From NCBI RefSeq assembly GCF_003584125.1, contig NZ_QXFL01000001.1, positions 434,001 through 498,000 of the forward strand: DNA of 64,000 nt, given 5' to 3'. The stretch is from Aurantiacibacter zhengii (GTDB lineage: Bacteria > Pseudomonadota > Alphaproteobacteria > Sphingomonadales > Sphingomonadaceae). The notes beneath the pieces were generated by a model. It searched no databases and had not been told where the DNA came from. It saw nothing but the letters and a program-made list of their open reading frames with translations. Of this stretch, positions 62,682 to 64,000 are shown one piece after another. The translations under genes were made by a program, and so were the position numbers. Position 1 is the first letter of the stretch, and the number at the start of each line of letters is the position of its first letter.

Positions 62682-64000
62682 ATGACGCCAATGCACGGTG
62701 CCGAAGCCATCTCCCCGATCATGAAGGACGCGTTGGTTATCCTCGGCGCGGCCGGTATTGTCATACCCCTTTTCGCCAGATTTCGCGTCACACCGATCAT
62801 CGGGTTCATCCTGATAGGACTGCTTGTCGGGCCTTACGGGCTCGGCCGAATGGTGATCGAGCACGAATGGCTCTCGTATGTGACAATCACCGATCAGGAG
62901 CGGCTGGAGCCCTTCGCCGAATTCGGCATTATCCTGCTGCTGTTCGCGATCGGGCTGGAACTGAGCTTCAAGCGACTGTGGCAACTGCGCAGGCTGGTTT
63001 TCGGTCTCGGCGCGCTGGAATTGCTGGTGATCGGTTCGCTGATGGCAGCAATCCTTTCCATGATGGGGCAGTACTGGACCGGCGCCCTGGCGCTCGGCCT
63101 TGCCCTCGCCTTCTCCTCCACCGCTCTTGTCCTCCCCATCTCTGGCACCAACACGCCGGTAGGCCGCGCAGCCCTGTCGATGTTGCTGTTCGAGGACATC
63201 ATGATCGTGCCGGTAATCTTTCTGCTGGGTGCGTTGGCGCCCTTCGCGCAGGAAGAAGGCGCGGTCAGCCTGATGGACACCCTGTGGCAGGGCCTTCTGG
63301 TGGTCTTCGTCATGATGGTAGCCGGTCGGCTCCTGCTGCCCCGCCTGTTCGCCCAGGCAGCGCGCACGAAGAGCCCGGAACTGTTCCTTGCGGCCAGCCT
63401 CTTGGTGGTAATCGGGGCCAGCCTCGCCACGGCATTCGTGGGCCTGTCGCCCATCGTCGGGGCACTGATTGCCGGCCTGCTGATCGCGGAAACGGAATAC
63501 CATACCGAAGTCGAAGGCATCATGGAGCCGTTCAAGGGCCTGGCGCTTGGTATCTTCCTGATCACCGTCGGCATGAGCATCGATCTTGCGACCATCTGGA
63601 ACAACCTGTGGCTAATCCTTGGGGCGGTCGTCGGCGTGTTGACCCTGAAGGCCGTGGTAACAGGCGTGCTCCTGCGGCTGATGGGCGCGCGCCGCAGCAC
63701 GGCGACGGAGACCGGGATCCTCATGGCCAGCCCGTCGGAAACGACGCTGATCGTGCTCGCGGCCGCTACCAATGCGCTGCTGATCCAGCCCGGCACCGCT
63801 CAATTCTGGCAAATCGTCACCGCTATCGGCCTAACCATCACACCGCTGCTTGCGCTGCTGGGCCGTCACGTGGCTGGGAGGGTGGAGCCTGCGCCTTCGC
63901 TGGAAGAGATGGACGGCGATTCTGGAACCCCTCGCGTCATCATCGTGGGCTTCGGCCGCGTCGGCAGGCTGGTGGCGCAGATGCTGGACATGCACGGAAA
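62682..64000 (+). CDS. Kef-type monovalent cation:proton antiporter (CPA2), 3' end missing
   Basis: The frame starts with ATG at 62682 and is open to the window end, at least 439 residues. It has the Na+/H+ exchanger domain of the KefB/KefC type with about 12 spans (FILIGLLVGPYGLG, LLLFAIGLELSF, LAFSSTALVLP, LLFEDIMIVP). After about residue 420 a TrkA-N nucleotide-binding domain begins (VIIVGFGRVGRLVAQM) and is cut. It probably handles potassium; KefB, KefC or a related protein cannot be told apart here. Confidence 0.87.
   Translation, partial: MTPMHGAEAISPIMKDALVILGAAGIVIPLFARFRVTPIIGFILIGLLVGPYGLGRMVIEHEWLSYVTITDQERLEPFAEFGIILLLFAIGLELSFKRLWQLRRLVFGLGALELLVIGSLMAAILSMMGQYWTGALALGLALAFSSTALVLPISGTNTPVGRAALSMLLFEDIMIVPVIFLLGALAPFAQEEGAVSLMDTLWQGLLVVFVMMVAGRLLLPRLFAQAARTKSPELFLAASLLVVIGASLATAFVGLSPIVGALIAGLLIAETEYHTEVEGIMEPFKGLALGIFLITVGMSIDLATIWNNLWLILGAVVGVLTLKAVVTGVLLRLMGARRSTATETGILMASPSETTLIVLAAATNALLIQPGTAQFWQIVTAIGLTITPLLALLGRHVAGRVEPAPSLEEMDGDSGTPRVIIVGFGRVGRLVAQMLDMHG

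Noticed and set aside
1-64000. Search for CRISPR arrays, insertion sequences, prophage or integrase genes
   Set aside because: No spaced direct repeats, no transposase or integrase motifs and no long terminal inverted repeats were seen. Only chromosomal core and short accessory genes are present.

Overview
The window is chromosomal DNA of an alphaproteobacterium. The best fit is Sphingomonadales, probably Erythrobacteraceae. The reasons are uniformly high G+C, the split ATP synthase with an F0-only operon atpI-B-E-F'-F, a FYDLN-acid protein beside aroA-cmk-rpsA, CpdR, eukaryote-type NADP isocitrate dehydrogenase, SapC, and frequent TTG/GTG starts. This placement rests on family knowledge, not on a database comparison. 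Almost everything is compact core genome. I see no insertion sequences, prophage, CRISPR array or integrase.

Layout. 1-3.7 kb (minus): a truncated membrane protein, rimM, rpsP, ffh, tRNA-Ala(GGC) and a FYDLN-acid protein. 3.8-11.2 kb (mostly plus): aroA, a DUF411 protein, a CBU_0592-like protein, cmk, a YjdF-like protein, (minus) an Mpo1-like protein, rpsA, gloB and grpB. 11.3-13.9 kb (minus): the F0 ATP synthase operon. 14.1-22.4 kb: a membrane protein, the YdbH-YnbE-YdbL intermembrane lipid transport set, radC, and a DUF3857/transglutaminase/TPR protein. 22.6-30.9 kb (plus): purB, lapA-like, pyrF, trpF, (minus) an outer-membrane barrel, trpB, a small membrane ORF, trpA, accD, folC. This block makes purines, pyrimidines, tryptophan, fatty acids and folate. 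31-45.8 kb: ampG, an RluB-type pseudouridine synthase, rsmD, a secreted Ser/Asn-repeat protein, uvrD, a Crp/Fnr regulator, a DMT exporter, a RhlE-type helicase, an FAD-linked dehydrogenase, sapC, a candidate small RNA, an N-formylglutamate amidohydrolase-like gene, cpdR and tRNA-Val(GAC).

46-54.5 kb is a fatty acid degradation divergon. On the minus strand a MerR regulator is coupled to fadD. On the plus strand lie thiolase, a fused hydroxyacyl-CoA dehydrogenase/enoyl-CoA hydratase, an acyl-CoA dehydrogenase and a nitronate monooxygenase. A perfect 14-bp palindrome sits in the divergent promoter region and is the likely operator. 54.5-57.3 kb holds a tight three-gene type III polyketide cluster (synthase, methyltransferase, flavoprotein). 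57.4-64 kb: icd, a GNAT-nitrilase fusion, a compositionally different secreted protein, putP, and a Kef-type antiporter cut by the window end.

The most interesting item is a short plus-strand transcription unit at about 44187-44290. It lies between two successive intrinsic terminators, has a plausible promoter, two stem-loops and a CCTCCTCCC anti-Shine-Dalgarno motif, and looks like an undescribed regulatory RNA.
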